Shown: positions 20,796-27,919 of the stretch, piece after piece
Layout: every line of letters starts with the position of its first letter
Position numbering within the stretch: the stretch's first letter is position 1
Virus record (IMG/VR): IMGVR_UViG_3300010293_000019
Span: 1-36,078 of that record
Strand: one strand, 5' to 3'
Length of the DNA: 36,078 nt
From: a virus
Made by a program: the position numbers and the translations under genes
The notes under the pieces: model-generated
The model's database searches: none
Seen by the model: the letters and a program-made list of their open reading frames with translations, nothing else
Told to the model about the DNA's origin: nothing

Positions 20796-21176
20796 TTAGA
20801 ATCTATCCTCGATTGCGCTTTTTAGCAATGCTGCACTATTTCTGGCAGAATCAAGCTTTACCTTTAAATCAGATACAACCGATTCGTGATAGTATGCTGC
20901 GGTTAACTTAAAATTTTCATACCTGGCCATAGTTAGCTCACGTGGGAATCCAGTTTCAAAATCCCCTACATAATCTGCTCCACCAGACACACCGGTTATA
21001 ACGTGGCCACCAAGAGTTCCGTCATTATCTTCGTGCAACAAACACCCAGAATCATCAATCTGACTTTTTTGCGTAGTTAACCTGTTTATTTCTGTTTCAA
21101 GTTCGTTTATCTTCTCATCTAGCATATTACAGTAGGCCAACAGGTGATACACTAGATTGTCTTTTACATCTGTCAT
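20796..21176 (-). CDS. Hypothetical protein, coiled-coil start
   Basis: The 126-aa protein has helical ends (LAYCNMLDEKINELETEINRL near the start; SDLKVKLDSARNSAALLKSAI at the end) and a Gly-rich middle (DGTLGGHVITGVSGGADYVG). GAGGATGATTAA before the ATG supplies the ribosome site and contains the stop of the upstream gene. No family recognised. Confidence 0.6.
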   Translation of the reverse strand: MTDVKDNLVYHLLAYCNMLDEKINELETEINRLTTQKSQIDDSGCLLHEDNDGTLGGHVITGVSGGADYVGDFETGFPRELTMARYENFKLTAAYYHESVVSDLKVKLDSARNSAALLKSAIEDRF

Positions 21177-21629
21177 TTAATCATCCTCAACGTAAAAATC
21201 TTCAACTGTAATATTAACACGTCTAGGATTTTGTCCGTTAGAGAAACGGTACAACTCATCTAATTCTTTAATAAAAGTATGGCCTACATCCATACTAACG
21301 TAGTCATGTCCTTGCATCCCTTGCTCTGAATAGTCCAAATCGTCAGCAGCTTCTTTTGAAAGGCCGTTAAGGCAAAGATTTACCCGAAATTCTTCCATCC
21401 AAAGTTTATCGGTATAGATAAGCCCGTCTTTCTGGGTATTCCAGGTTGTCATCGGAAAGTATGCTTTGAGCTCTCCCCAAGTATCTTCGCCCCACCGTGT
21501 AATAGCTACTTTAAGGTCAATTACCGGAACCGTTTTCTTTTTGCGGCTCCACAACCCTTTACCGTCAGTCCTGCACGTGAATAGATTTTTATTTGTCAAC
21601 CCACACCTTACCTTCCTTAACATCTTCAA
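21177..21629 (-). CDS. Hypothetical phage protein, about 140-150 aa
   Basis: Clear coding sequence with TWGELKAYFPMTTWNTQKDG, LIYTDKLWMEEFRVNL and a central SEQGMQGHDYVSMDVGHTF. 'SEQGMQG..YVSMDVG' looks like a conserved core. The start is unsure: the first ATG (21627-21629) has no ribosome site and lies inside the upstream gene; a TTG at 21594-21596 with AAGGTG just before it is an alternative giving 139 aa. Function not recognised. Confidence 0.6.
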   Translation of the reverse strand: MKMLRKVRCGLTNKNLFTCRTDGKGLWSRKKKTVPVIDLKVAITRWGEDTWGELKAYFPMTTWNTQKDGLIYTDKLWMEEFRVNLCLNGLSKEAADDLDYSEQGMQGHDYVSMDVGHTFIKELDELYRFSNGQNPRRVNITVEDFYVEDD

Positions 21630-21768
21630 GCAACTTGCGAAACATATCGATCTCTTTCCGCTTAATCACTGTGGGCTGTTTGATAGAAACAACGTTTTTA
21701 GATTCGGCAATAGCCCGTTTTACACGAGCTTCGGCTATGCTAATAACTTCGCATTCTGATCTGCCCAT
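21589..21768 (-). CDS. Small basic helical protein, about 59 aa
   Basis: The start is placed at MGRSECEVISIAEARV (21766-21768), right after the upstream stop, with AGG nearby; an ATG 24 nt further upstream is also possible. The protein is helical and basic (ARVKRAIAESKNVVSI, then KRKEIDMFRKLLEDVKEGKVW). No motif recognised. Confidence 0.5.
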   Translation of the reverse strand: MGRSECEVISIAEARVKRAIAESKNVVSIKQPTVIKRKEIDMFRKLLEDVKEGKVWVDK

Positions 21769-21770
21769 TT

Positions 21771-21998
21771 TCAACCTGCGACTTTCATCCATTTGCCGTT
21801 CTCTTGCATTTCATACTTTTGTCCGAGACCGGTGCCGAGTTTGCCAACACCGTGCTCACAGAACGACTTTTCAGTCATGTTTGCCCACGGACCCATCTTG
21901 GTCTTGGCATCATACATTACACCGCCAACGGACAGATCATACGGGTCATCAAAATCATCAAATCTACCGAGCGGCGATAGCCAATAAATTTGTTTCAT
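21771..21998 (-). CDS. Small conserved phage protein, 75 aa
   Basis: The protein MKQIYWLSPLGRFDDFDDPY... contains YDAKTKMGPWANMTEKSFCE, then HGVGKLGTGLGQKYEMQENG. The phrase 'D..TKMGPWA.M....H..G.GLGTG.GQ.YE' is known to me from small phage proteins that usually carry CxxC pairs here; in this copy only one Cys is kept, so metal binding is doubtful. CGGGAG precedes the ATG. Confidence 0.65.
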   Translation of the reverse strand: MKQIYWLSPLGRFDDFDDPYDLSVGGVMYDAKTKMGPWANMTEKSFCEHGVGKLGTGLGQKYEMQENGKWMKVAG

Positions 21999-22225
21999 TA
22001 TGCAGTCTCCCGAACAATTTCATAATCACGTGCTTCGATGTATTTCTTTGCACGATGATTCACACCATATACCTTGCGACCGGCATTGTAGGTGAAGGTC
22101 GTTTTGTTGATGATTGTATCCAACACCTCATCTTCGGTCATGTCAGCACCGAAGAAGTATGTCATTGCATAGAATCGCTTACCATTGGTTCCAGTGCGAA
22201 CACCCAACAACACATTGACTGACAT
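21998..22225 (-). CDS. Hypothetical protein, 75 aa
   Basis: MSVNVLLGVRTGTNGKRFYAMTY... is a compact alpha/beta protein with an acidic helix (DMTEDEVLDTIINKT) and a basic tail (VNHRAKKYIEARDYEIVRE). CAGGGAGTAATA gives the ribosome site. Its stop overlaps the start of the next gene by 1 nt. Not recognised. Confidence 0.58.
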   Translation of the reverse strand: MSVNVLLGVRTGTNGKRFYAMTYFFGADMTEDEVLDTIINKTTFTYNAGRKVYGVNHRAKKYIEARDYEIVRETA

Positions 22226-22227
22226 TA

Positions 22228-22458
22228 TTACTCCCTGGGCACAATATTGTTGATCACGAAGCGAGCACCATTCGGTTTGAAATTCTCACCGGGCTCGAAA
22301 ATATTCTCCACAGTGCTACCAGTAACGATGTATCCCGGTGCATCGATGGAACCAATCGTATCAGACACGTAGAAGCCACGATCCATATCGATGCCAAACA
22401 ACCAACCAGCACCAGTCGTTGCATTCATGTTGCCATTATTGCGATATTCGGTTTTCAT
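22228..22458 (-). CDS. Hypothetical protein, 76 aa
   Basis: MKTEYRNNGNMNATTGAGWL... is polar and beta-rich, with 'GIDMDRGFYVSDTIG' and 'GARFVINNIVPRE' at the end. AAGGAGGCTGCATA is an almost ideal ribosome site. It overlaps the upstream gene by 1 nt. Not recognised. Confidence 0.58.
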   Translation of the reverse strand: MKTEYRNNGNMNATTGAGWLFGIDMDRGFYVSDTIGSIDAPGYIVTGSTVENIFEPGENFKPNGARFVINNIVPRE

Positions 22459-22853
22459 TATGCAGCCTCCTTCTCGTAGAAGTCCTTGAAGTAACCATAC
22501 GGAACGCCCAGGTTGAAGCAGTAGTAATCCCAGTCGCCGTTGCTGTCAGAACCGTCGAACATCCAACGCACTATCGTTTCGCGGGACTTGTTCATGCTCT
22601 TGCACAGAGCAGCAACCGTCTCTTCGAACTTGGCGATGTTTTCCTGCTCAGTTGCGGCCTCGGCAGCAAACACTTGCTCGGCTTCGCGGCCAAGGGATTC
22701 AAGCATCTGCTCCATTTCGGCTTCAGGGTAACCTGGCTCGCCGCCTTCAGCGTAAATCCAACGCGGGCGGATGCCATGCACTTCTTTGTAGAAGTCGTAA
22801 TACTCGCAGTGGAGTTGCTCGTTGCGGCTCAGTCCATTCCAAGTCTTAAACAT
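22458..22853 (-). CDS. Conserved phage protein, 131 aa, unknown function
   Basis: The protein has LSRNEQLHCEYYDFYKEVHG and RPRWIYAEGGEPGYPEAEME, an acidic helical middle (residues 45-85), and the tail WDYYCFNLGVPYGYFKDFYEK. The first segment ('LS..E..H..YSD.YKE..G.RPRW') is common in uncharacterised proteins of large phages. It is the first gene behind the sigma70-type promoter at 22886-22913. The coding strand is visibly richer in G+C than the flanks. Confidence 0.65.
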   Translation of the reverse strand: MFKTWNGLSRNEQLHCEYYDFYKEVHGIRPRWIYAEGGEPGYPEAEMEQMLESLGREAEQVFAAEAATEQENIAKFEETVAALCKSMNKSRETIVRWMFDGSDSNGDWDYYCFNLGVPYGYFKDFYEKEAA

Positions 22854-22885
22854 AACTAACTCCTAATGCATTTACGATAGTTAGT

Positions 22886-22913
22886 ATTATACGCTTTTTT
22901 GGTTAAAAGTCAA
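22886..22913 (-). promoter_or_regulatory. Sigma70-type promoter for the 22.9-20.8 kb operon
   Basis: The -35 is TTGACT (22908-22913) and the -10 TATAAT (22886-22891), with a 16-bp spacer, ATTTTGG upstream and TACTAACTATCGTAA after the -10, almost as in the promoter at 2536-2564. Confidence 0.83.
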
Positions 22914-22920
22914 CCAAAAT

Positions 22921-23286
22921 TTAGGCCGCTGTAAGTTGTTGATTTTGAATAGGATGTCTAAAGTCAAAGTCCTTAGCAACTACCTTTAAGGAGTAATGTC
23001 GCTGATTGATTAAGGTTTGAACATACTCATACAACGTTTCTATGCTTACATTCTCGTTTAACCATTCGGTTTTCCAGTCCCCAACGAACCACAGGTTATC
23101 AACGTATTGCTGCTTAATTGTGCGTTCAACCGCTTTAGCATGAGTTCGCAAACCGCCAAACAGGTACACAAACTTAACGATACCGCCGGCATGAGAACAA
23201 TACTGTTTATTACGTTCCCACGGGTGTTGAGTAATTCCAAATCCTGCGCGGCCACCTAGTGATTCGATGAGGTACAAGTAATACAT
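22921..23286 (-). CDS. GIY-YIG-like domain protein, divergent
   Basis: The 121-aa protein begins MYYLYLIESLGGRAGFGITQ, then HPWERNKQYCSHAGG, which follows the GIY-YIG fold outline (Y-L-Y strand, G-F-G-I-T strand, Arg-containing helix). AKAVERTIKQQYVD fits the helix with the catalytic Glu. The central G-I-Y and Y-I-G are changed to Y-L-Y and G-F-G, so the activity is uncertain. It is co-directional with its neighbours and lacks NUMOD repeats, so it looks resident rather than mobile. The start lies 5 nt after the upstream stop. Confidence 0.5.
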   Translation of the reverse strand: MYYLYLIESLGGRAGFGITQHPWERNKQYCSHAGGIVKFVYLFGGLRTHAKAVERTIKQQYVDNLWFVGDWKTEWLNENVSIETLYEYVQTLINQRHYSLKVVAKDFDFRHPIQNQQLTAA

Positions 23287-23288
23287 GA

Positions 23289-24431
23289 TTATGCCAATGC
23301 AAGAATGTCGGTGTCGAAAAACTTAGTCAAGTCACCAAACCGATCCACAAGAGTCGGAGCAACTTTTTCTTTTCCGCCAAACAGTTGGTACAGTTGCACA
23401 AGCGAACAGGCATAAGCATCGTCATTCCAAGCACCAACATAACCATACTGCTTTTTATGCCAGTTTCGGTGGGCTTCAGTTACACTTTCCTGGAATTGAT
23501 GCAGGTTACCAAACAGGCTTTGCACCAATCCTGCAAGCTCTTCAAGGAATACAGGAGTTACATCAATCTTAGCAGACTTAAACTCACGGCACAGATCACG
23601 GAAAATAAAGAACAGCGACACATGGACACTCTCATAATGGAAATACTTGTGATGCCAGGCACACGCTTCTTTAATTTCGTTAGGTGACAGAGAGTTAAAT
23701 GTAGCAATGTTACTAAACGTCCCGGGATACTTAGCCAGTGCTGACTTTTCTTCGATCGGGAAGCACTCGTACTTTTCAGCAATTTTAACTTTCTTTTCAA
23801 CTTCAACGTCGTCTGCGTCGGTTGTGTCGTTGTCAATGCGAACAATAAACACTGAGTTACGCAGTTGTTGGTATTGACTTTGCTTTTTCTTGCCGCGACC
23901 ATTTAGAATACTAAACGCACGCCGGGCAAAAGCTAGATTGTCTGTTTCGATGTACTGGACCGGAAACTCAAAATCTTTCCACGACGTGTTAGCAGGAAAC
24001 AGGCCTGCATCAATCAGCGCCGCAATAGTAGACGCAGTGTGTTGGCCATCTATGCTAACGTAATTTCCTTGAGAGGTCTTAATGCATTGCAAGGTTTGCA
24101 GCAACGCAGGGTCAAAATGGGTTGGGTGTGCAATTTTAGTAGCACAATGTTTGTCATCTAAGATACGTTGGATGTCCTCGTCGATCAAAATGTCTCCAAG
24201 TTTCACCATGGCTACTTTTGGTAAACGAAGCAAATCCACCAGCAGGCCGCCGTCTCGCCAGGCTTTTACAGTTTTGAGCCAGGCTGCACTTTTATTCAGA
24301 GTATTTACTCGATCTTGCAAAGTAACAGTCTTACCGCTGCCCCGTTTCAGTGGGTTAATTTTGACCATCGGGTTCGGAACTTTAACTACAGGTTTGTATT
24401 TGAATTTGAATGCAGTAGAACGAGCAGCCAT
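23289..24431 (-). CDS. ParB-like (DGQH motif) nuclease-fold protein
   Basis: The 380-aa protein has KLGDILIDEDIQR at about residues 77-89, then YVSIDGQHTASTIAAL (D128-G-Q-H131). This pair (a 'V.L.DI..D...QR' strand-helix and a '.IDGQH...A' motif) is the ParB/sulfiredoxin-like fold seen in phage and DGQHR proteins. The C-terminal 200 residues are helical with many aromatics and unique. Related domains bind or hydrolyse nucleotides; the role here is unknown. TTAAGGAGAAGTAA gives a strong start and a sigma70-type promoter lies upstream. Confidence 0.68.
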   Translation of the reverse strand: MAARSTAFKFKYKPVVKVPNPMVKINPLKRGSGKTVTLQDRVNTLNKSAAWLKTVKAWRDGGLLVDLLRLPKVAMVKLGDILIDEDIQRILDDKHCATKIAHPTHFDPALLQTLQCIKTSQGNYVSIDGQHTASTIAALIDAGLFPANTSWKDFEFPVQYIETDNLAFARRAFSILNGRGKKKQSQYQQLRNSVFIVRIDNDTTDADDVEVEKKVKIAEKYECFPIEEKSALAKYPGTFSNIATFNSLSPNEIKEACAWHHKYFHYESVHVSLFFIFRDLCREFKSAKIDVTPVFLEELAGLVQSLFGNLHQFQESVTEAHRNWHKKQYGYVGAWNDDAYACSLVQLYQLFGGKEKVAPTLVDRFGDLTKFFDTDILALA

Positions 24432-24463
24432 TTACTTCTCCTTAATAGTTAAATAATAACGTT

Positions 24464-24493
24464 ATTGTATTACCAAAAAGGTTTACTTGTCAA
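24464..24493 (-). promoter_or_regulatory. Sigma70-type promoter for the ParB-like gene
   Basis: The -35 is TTGACA (24488-24493) and the -10 TACAAT (24464-24469), with an 18-bp spacer; it is the weakest member of the family. Upstream is a degenerate copy of the repeat (TTAATCAATGGGTTAC). Confidence 0.68.
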
Positions 24494-24515
24494 GAGTTTT
24501 TGTAACCCATTGATT

Positions 24516-24523
24516 AATAAATA
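24516..24523 (+). promoter_or_regulatory. T4-type late promoter octamer (AATAAATA)
   Basis: AATAAATA on the plus strand ends 6 nt before the ATG of the P-loop kinase gene; no ribosome site fits between them. Confidence 0.5.
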
Positions 24524-24529
24524 CATATT

Positions 24530-24991
24530 ATGCGATTAAAAGACTTTACACCAACATTTACCCTTGTTATGGGCGGAGCAGGATCTGGGAAGAACTATTA
24601 TATCGAAAACACACCTGGTTTGTCAAGTGCCTGGCTCGTGGATGTGGATGCCGTAAAGATTGGCACTGACTTAGATAGTGCTATAAAAATGATCAAACCG
24701 ATGCTAGAGGAGGCCTTCCAATCTGGCATTAATGTTGCACATCCAACAACAGGCAGCAACTTAAAAGGTCAAATAAACAAAATTGCTTTAGCAAAAAAGT
24801 ACAACTACCGTATCCATCTTATCCTAATTGATACTAATCCAGAGCAAGCGGCTCAACAGGTGCAACGTCGTGTTGATGCAGGTGGACATAACGTAGAAGC
24901 TGACAAAATTCTCTCTTCTAATCTAAGAGCAAGAGAGAATTTTGAGCAATTAAAACAATACGCAGACGAATCTAAAATAGTTTCTAATTAG
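24530..24991 (+). CDS. P-loop kinase / zeta-toxin-like ATPase
   Basis: The 153-aa protein has a Walker A motif GGAGSGKN (residues 15-22) right after a hydrophobic strand, 'WLVDVDAVKIG' as a Walker-B-like or substrate-binding strand, 'INVAHPTTGS' as a third strand and 'HLILIDTNPEQAAQQVQRRV' with the lid-like Arg helix. This is the outline of small P-loop kinases such as polynucleotide kinase or zeta toxin. The substrate is unknown. It is one of the few plus-strand genes, divergent from the ParB-like gene. Confidence 0.72.
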   Translation: MRLKDFTPTFTLVMGGAGSGKNYYIENTPGLSSAWLVDVDAVKIGTDLDSAIKMIKPMLEEAFQSGINVAHPTTGSNLKGQINKIALAKKYNYRIHLILIDTNPEQAAQQVQRRVDAGGHNVEADKILSSNLRARENFEQLKQYADESKIVSN

Positions 24992-25065
24992 ACTGCCAAA
25001 TAAGCACTGACTCTAGGTCATATTGTACAGTGCTCCGCTCTTACGTTTATTAGCAGTGTTATCGA

Positions 25066-25284
25066 TTAGTGTACGGAGTGAACCTTTACCATGTGCGGGT
25101 CTTCTATACCAAACATCGAAAATATACTTTTAACTTTATCAGGAATGTCCATCATATCATGCGGGACAAATACCGATTTTAACTCGCCATCTGGACTAAG
25201 AACAAACCCGTAATCTTGGTCAGTTAGCTCATCCTCGTAAGCATCATGTAAATCGAAATCTTCTTGCTCTTCAACGTAAGACAT
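25066..25284 (-). CDS. Conserved acidic phage protein, 72 aa
   Basis: The start is MSYVEEQEDFDLHDAYEDEL, with CAGGAGCACGATC before the ATG. The strongly acidic head is followed by DYGFVLSPDGELKSVFVPHD and KVKSIFSMFGIEDPH. 'YGF.L.PDGELKS.F.P' is, as far as I know, a recurring phrase in small proteins of T4-like phages. Its start overlaps the end of the next upstream gene by 14 nt. Role unknown. Confidence 0.62.
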   Translation of the reverse strand: MSYVEEQEDFDLHDAYEDELTDQDYGFVLSPDGELKSVFVPHDMMDIPDKVKSIFSMFGIEDPHMVKVHSVH

Positions 25285-25915
25285 GATCGTGCTCCTGTAG
25301 TTTATTAAAGTATTTACTCGAATGCTCAAATAATTCGTTTAGTATTTTATGATCATACCCAAACGTTCTTGCATAATGCTTATATACTGAATTATCGCAA
25401 ATTTCTTTGTTTAAATTATGCAAGTCTTTAATGTATAAGTCAACTGCAATCTCAATTGCGTGTGCTTCTATTTCGTCACAACAGCCAAGATATACTTGCT
25501 CACTCGTGTCTCCTTTAAAAACTGGAGGACGTCTAAATTTCCTATTTCGATACTGATGTTGATGCGTCTTTTCGTGATATACTGTTTCGTATAAATCAAG
25601 CAGAACAAGCTCAATGTCTAAATTCCTGGTCTCAATTATCTTTTGGTTAAGTGAGTAAACTACATCGATGTCGATGCACGGAAACATTTGTTTATCATCT
25701 TCTGGATCATATGCTCCGCTAAACACAATCATATTGTCGTCAACTTTCGATGATCGAACAGTCTTAAACTTCAAATCAAAATCTGAGAGTAGTATAGATA
25801 TAAATTTAGTAAAAGATGCAGGATTTGGGAAGCGAGGAACTGCTTCGACTTTCTCCTTTAACAACATAAATTGCCCACGGACACTCATGTTTTTATTTAA
25901 AGGGGAAAAGGTCAT
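25271..25915 (-). CDS. Zincin-like (HExxH) protein
   Basis: The 214-aa protein has LYETVYHEKTHQHQYRNR with H114-E115-K-T-H118, and downstream CCDEIEAHAIEIAVD with Glu/His that could complete the zinc site. The layout is that of a small metallopeptidase related to SprT or to capsid/tail maturation proteases, but no specific family is clear. It is the second HExxH protein in this window. It lies directly after the PAAR spike gene and shares its operon. Confidence 0.65.
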   Translation of the reverse strand: MTFSPLNKNMSVRGQFMLLKEKVEAVPRFPNPASFTKFISILLSDFDLKFKTVRSSKVDDNMIVFSGAYDPEDDKQMFPCIDIDVVYSLNQKIIETRNLDIELVLLDLYETVYHEKTHQHQYRNRKFRRPPVFKGDTSEQVYLGCCDEIEAHAIEIAVDLYIKDLHNLNKEICDNSVYKHYARTFGYDHKILNELFEHSSKYFNKLQEHDHVLR

Positions 25916-25916
25916 C

Positions 25917-26891
25917 TTAATAGTATAACTTTAATCCTGGCTCGTATCCACCGCGGAACATAGTCATTACTTTGCCACGTTGGTTTGCTGCAATTCTGTT
26001 ATAACTGATATGCAACCAAATAGTGTTTCCGTGTTCAAAAATAATTTGGTCGAAGGGTAGATGGTCAACGCACCATTTTGCAATCGGCATATATCCAGAA
26101 GGTGCCAAGCCAGGCCATTGCAAATCGACTGCCATCCCTTTTTCGTGTTGTGACTTTCCAGAGGTAACTGTACGGAAACCAGAGTTGATACGAATGTTAG
26201 GGTATTTAAGTAATAATGGTTCTAAAATATTTTCTGCAACTGCTTTCAAGTTACACACAATATCAGGCAGCGTAAAACCAGCTTGGTCACGAACCTTGTG
26301 TTTGAATAAGGTTTGCGAACTTAATGACCCCAATGTAAAGTTCGGGGTTAGGATTAGTGAGTCTGATATAACAATTTCACCGCCGAAGCAAGTTGTAGAA
26401 ATTGTTGTTTTTTCAGTCTCAACCACTGGTTCTTCGACTGGTACCGGAGATGGTGCAGGCGCATTATCCGGGGGGAAGGTTGACGGGACATAGATAATTG
26501 TTTCGGGGTCATCTAACGGTGCTTCGCGACCAGCTTCTTTTCGTATCTCAAAAGTGGCTTCTTCTGAGTATTCTGGAGGTAACACCCCAACAAAGTCCCC
26601 AACAAAAACGTTTGGGGAACCGGCAGCGGATACGTCACCGCACGAAATTGCATCGCCAATTCGATGCAACGGTTGGCCATTAACTATAACCGTCGACGAG
26701 CCAATAGATGCTTTTGGAGTTTCGATATGTTCCGGCGACGATGGGCAAGCATGGTTTGCATAAGTGTCGCCAACACGAACCTGCGGTTGACCGTTAGTAA
26801 TTACGTCCGGCGAACCTTGTGTTGGAAGTTGTGGTGGAAAGCACGAATGCCCGCCAGTTGCATCTACCCCTTTTCTTGTTGCTGCCGGCAT
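25917..26891 (-). CDS. Tail spike tip: PAAR domain fused to a peptidase M15-type cell-wall hydrolase
   Basis: The 324-aa protein starts with a PAAR domain (about residues 1-100), with the usual 'G.P.V..NG.PV.R.GD' repeats: GSPDVITNGQPQVRVGD, SSTVIVNGQPLHRIGD and GSPNVFVGD, plus zinc-binding His and Cys (H15, C17, H47, C49, C84). A Pro/Glu-rich linker (130-165) leads to a peptidase M15/DD-carboxypeptidase domain: INSGFRTVTSGKSQHEKGMA with H249, D256 in VDLQ and H294 in WLHIS as the zinc set. It should form the sharp tip of the tail tube and cut peptidoglycan during entry. The stop-start overlap with the upstream gene is TAATG. Confidence 0.85.
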   Translation of the reverse strand: MPAATRKGVDATGGHSCFPPQLPTQGSPDVITNGQPQVRVGDTYANHACPSSPEHIETPKASIGSSTVIVNGQPLHRIGDAISCGDVSAAGSPNVFVGDFVGVLPPEYSEEATFEIRKEAGREAPLDDPETIIYVPSTFPPDNAPAPSPVPVEEPVVETEKTTISTTCFGGEIVISDSLILTPNFTLGSLSSQTLFKHKVRDQAGFTLPDIVCNLKAVAENILEPLLLKYPNIRINSGFRTVTSGKSQHEKGMAVDLQWPGLAPSGYMPIAKWCVDHLPFDQIIFEHGNTIWLHISYNRIAANQRGKVMTMFRGGYEPGLKLYY

Positions 26892-27373
26892 TAAAATTTG
26901 CCTTTCTTTACGTTTTCAACTAGTTTGGTGTTAGCTATGTCACGATCAAAGTTAACAATAATTTCATACTGATGTGTTCCATGATGCCTAAAATTTATAG
27001 TAATAAACACACTTTTAGTAGTTATAGACGGAGCAACATATTTAAACAACGAGTTAAAATCCTCTGCTATATCTTCAAATTCAAGCACCATCTGGGGACT
27101 GTTAGTCGCATCCAGATATTCCAACATTTTTTCAAATACACCGGTGATCGGACCGTTAATAGTAAACGTGTTGTCCGAAAAAACAACCTCTGCAAAATTA
27201 GTCTGTACAGAAACAATAATAACCGGAAGAACAGTAGGTGATTCCCATCCTTCTTCCGGCAACAGATCTGGCGGCGCAGTATCGGTGTCGTCTGTGCAAA
27301 CTACTGTCTGAGTAAAATCTTGTGACTCATTTACTGTGATAGTGCCAGATTCTGGAGAAAATGTTATCCCCAC
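26891..27373 (-). CDS. Probable baseplate/spike-associated protein
   Basis: The 160-aa protein is beta-rich (TVLPVIIVSVQTNFAEVVFS and KSVFITINFRHHGTHQYEIIV) and acidic, ends KKGKF, and overlaps the PAAR gene by 1 nt. Its placement suggests a structural or chaperone role at the tail tip, which is inference. No known domain recognised. Confidence 0.6.
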   Translation of the reverse strand: MGITFSPESGTITVNESQDFTQTVVCTDDTDTAPPDLLPEEGWESPTVLPVIIVSVQTNFAEVVFSDNTFTINGPITGVFEKMLEYLDATNSPQMVLEFEDIAEDFNSLFKYVAPSITTKSVFITINFRHHGTHQYEIIVNFDRDIANTKLVENVKKGKF

Positions 27374-27377
27374 TATT

Positions 27378-27677
27378 TTACCTAACTAGTTGAATACCAG
27401 ATGTTGTTTCGAGGTATCCTTTCTCAACATCTTCTCGGGGATAACCATACATCATAATGTTAGATCTACGAATAGGAATGGGTTTGTCTAAATTGGCAGC
27501 AAATAACGATTGCACCATTGCCATACCTTGTGGGCTTGGTATAAGAGTTAACGGCTTAGAAACCGTTACCTCATCGGCATTTACATCTACTACCTTAGCA
27601 ATCATTTCATCGCCGTTTACTAACTTAAAACACATCACGGCCTCAATATCAATTGTCGTTGATTTATTCAACAGCAT
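27378..27677 (-). CDS. Sm-like domain protein
   Basis: The 99-aa protein has CFKLVNGDEMIAKVVDVNAD and EVTVSKPLTLIP, a pattern of five short strands ('..L.NGDE.IAKV.......V...P..L') found in uncharacterised phage proteins with an Sm/Hfq-like barrel. Whether it binds RNA is not known. AAAGGAAAATTAC gives the ribosome site; the first 14 nt overlap the glutaredoxin gene's end. Confidence 0.65.
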   Translation of the reverse strand: MLLNKSTTIDIEAVMCFKLVNGDEMIAKVVDVNADEVTVSKPLTLIPSPQGMAMVQSLFAANLDKPIPIRRSNIMMYGYPREDVEKGYLETTSGIQLVR

Positions 27678-27918
27678 GTAATTTTCCTTTAAGTTCGTCT
27701 TCTGTTAATTTTGCTAACCCTTGATAGCCACCCTCGACCAACAAAGTTTCTCCTATATACAATTGTGGTACAGATCTATGACCTTGTGCTACTAGGAACT
27801 CTTTAGCAGCAAGATCTAAGTCTACTCGCACTTCTTCAAACTGGAGGCCCTTCATCTTTAAGTACGCTTTTGCTTTATCACAAAAAGGGCAGTTTGCCTT
27901 GCTAAAAATCCTAATCAT
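27664..27918 (-). CDS. Glutaredoxin
   Basis: The 84-aa protein is a full-length glutaredoxin: active-site C10-P-F-C13 after the first strand, SVPQLYIG with the cis-Pro (about residues 49-56), and GGYQGLAKL near the end for glutathione binding. It probably reduces the phage ribonucleotide reductase, encoded directly upstream, in the manner of T4 NrdC. CCGGAGATTTAAA precedes the ATG. Confidence 0.92.
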   Translation of the reverse strand: MIRIFSKANCPFCDKAKAYLKMKGLQFEEVRVDLDLAAKEFLVAQGHRSVPQLYIGETLLVEGGYQGLAKLTEDELKGKLHAVE

Positions 27919-27919
27919 T

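Noticed and set aside
21593-22222. A long plus-strand frame opposite several small minus-strand genes
   Set aside because: Each of the minus-strand genes has a clear ribosome site and stop/start coupling; the plus-strand frame has none and is His/Cys/Thr-rich without family likeness.
22921-23286. Calling the divergent GIY-YIG-like protein a homing endonuclease
   Set aside because: Both signature triplets are altered, there are no NUMOD repeats, and it is co-directional with its neighbours; only a fold-level call is kept.
25003-25034. Inverted repeat AGCACTG...CAGTGCT between convergent genes, considered as a terminator
   Set aside because: The 18-nt loop is large and no T-run follows on either strand, so a terminator call is not supported.
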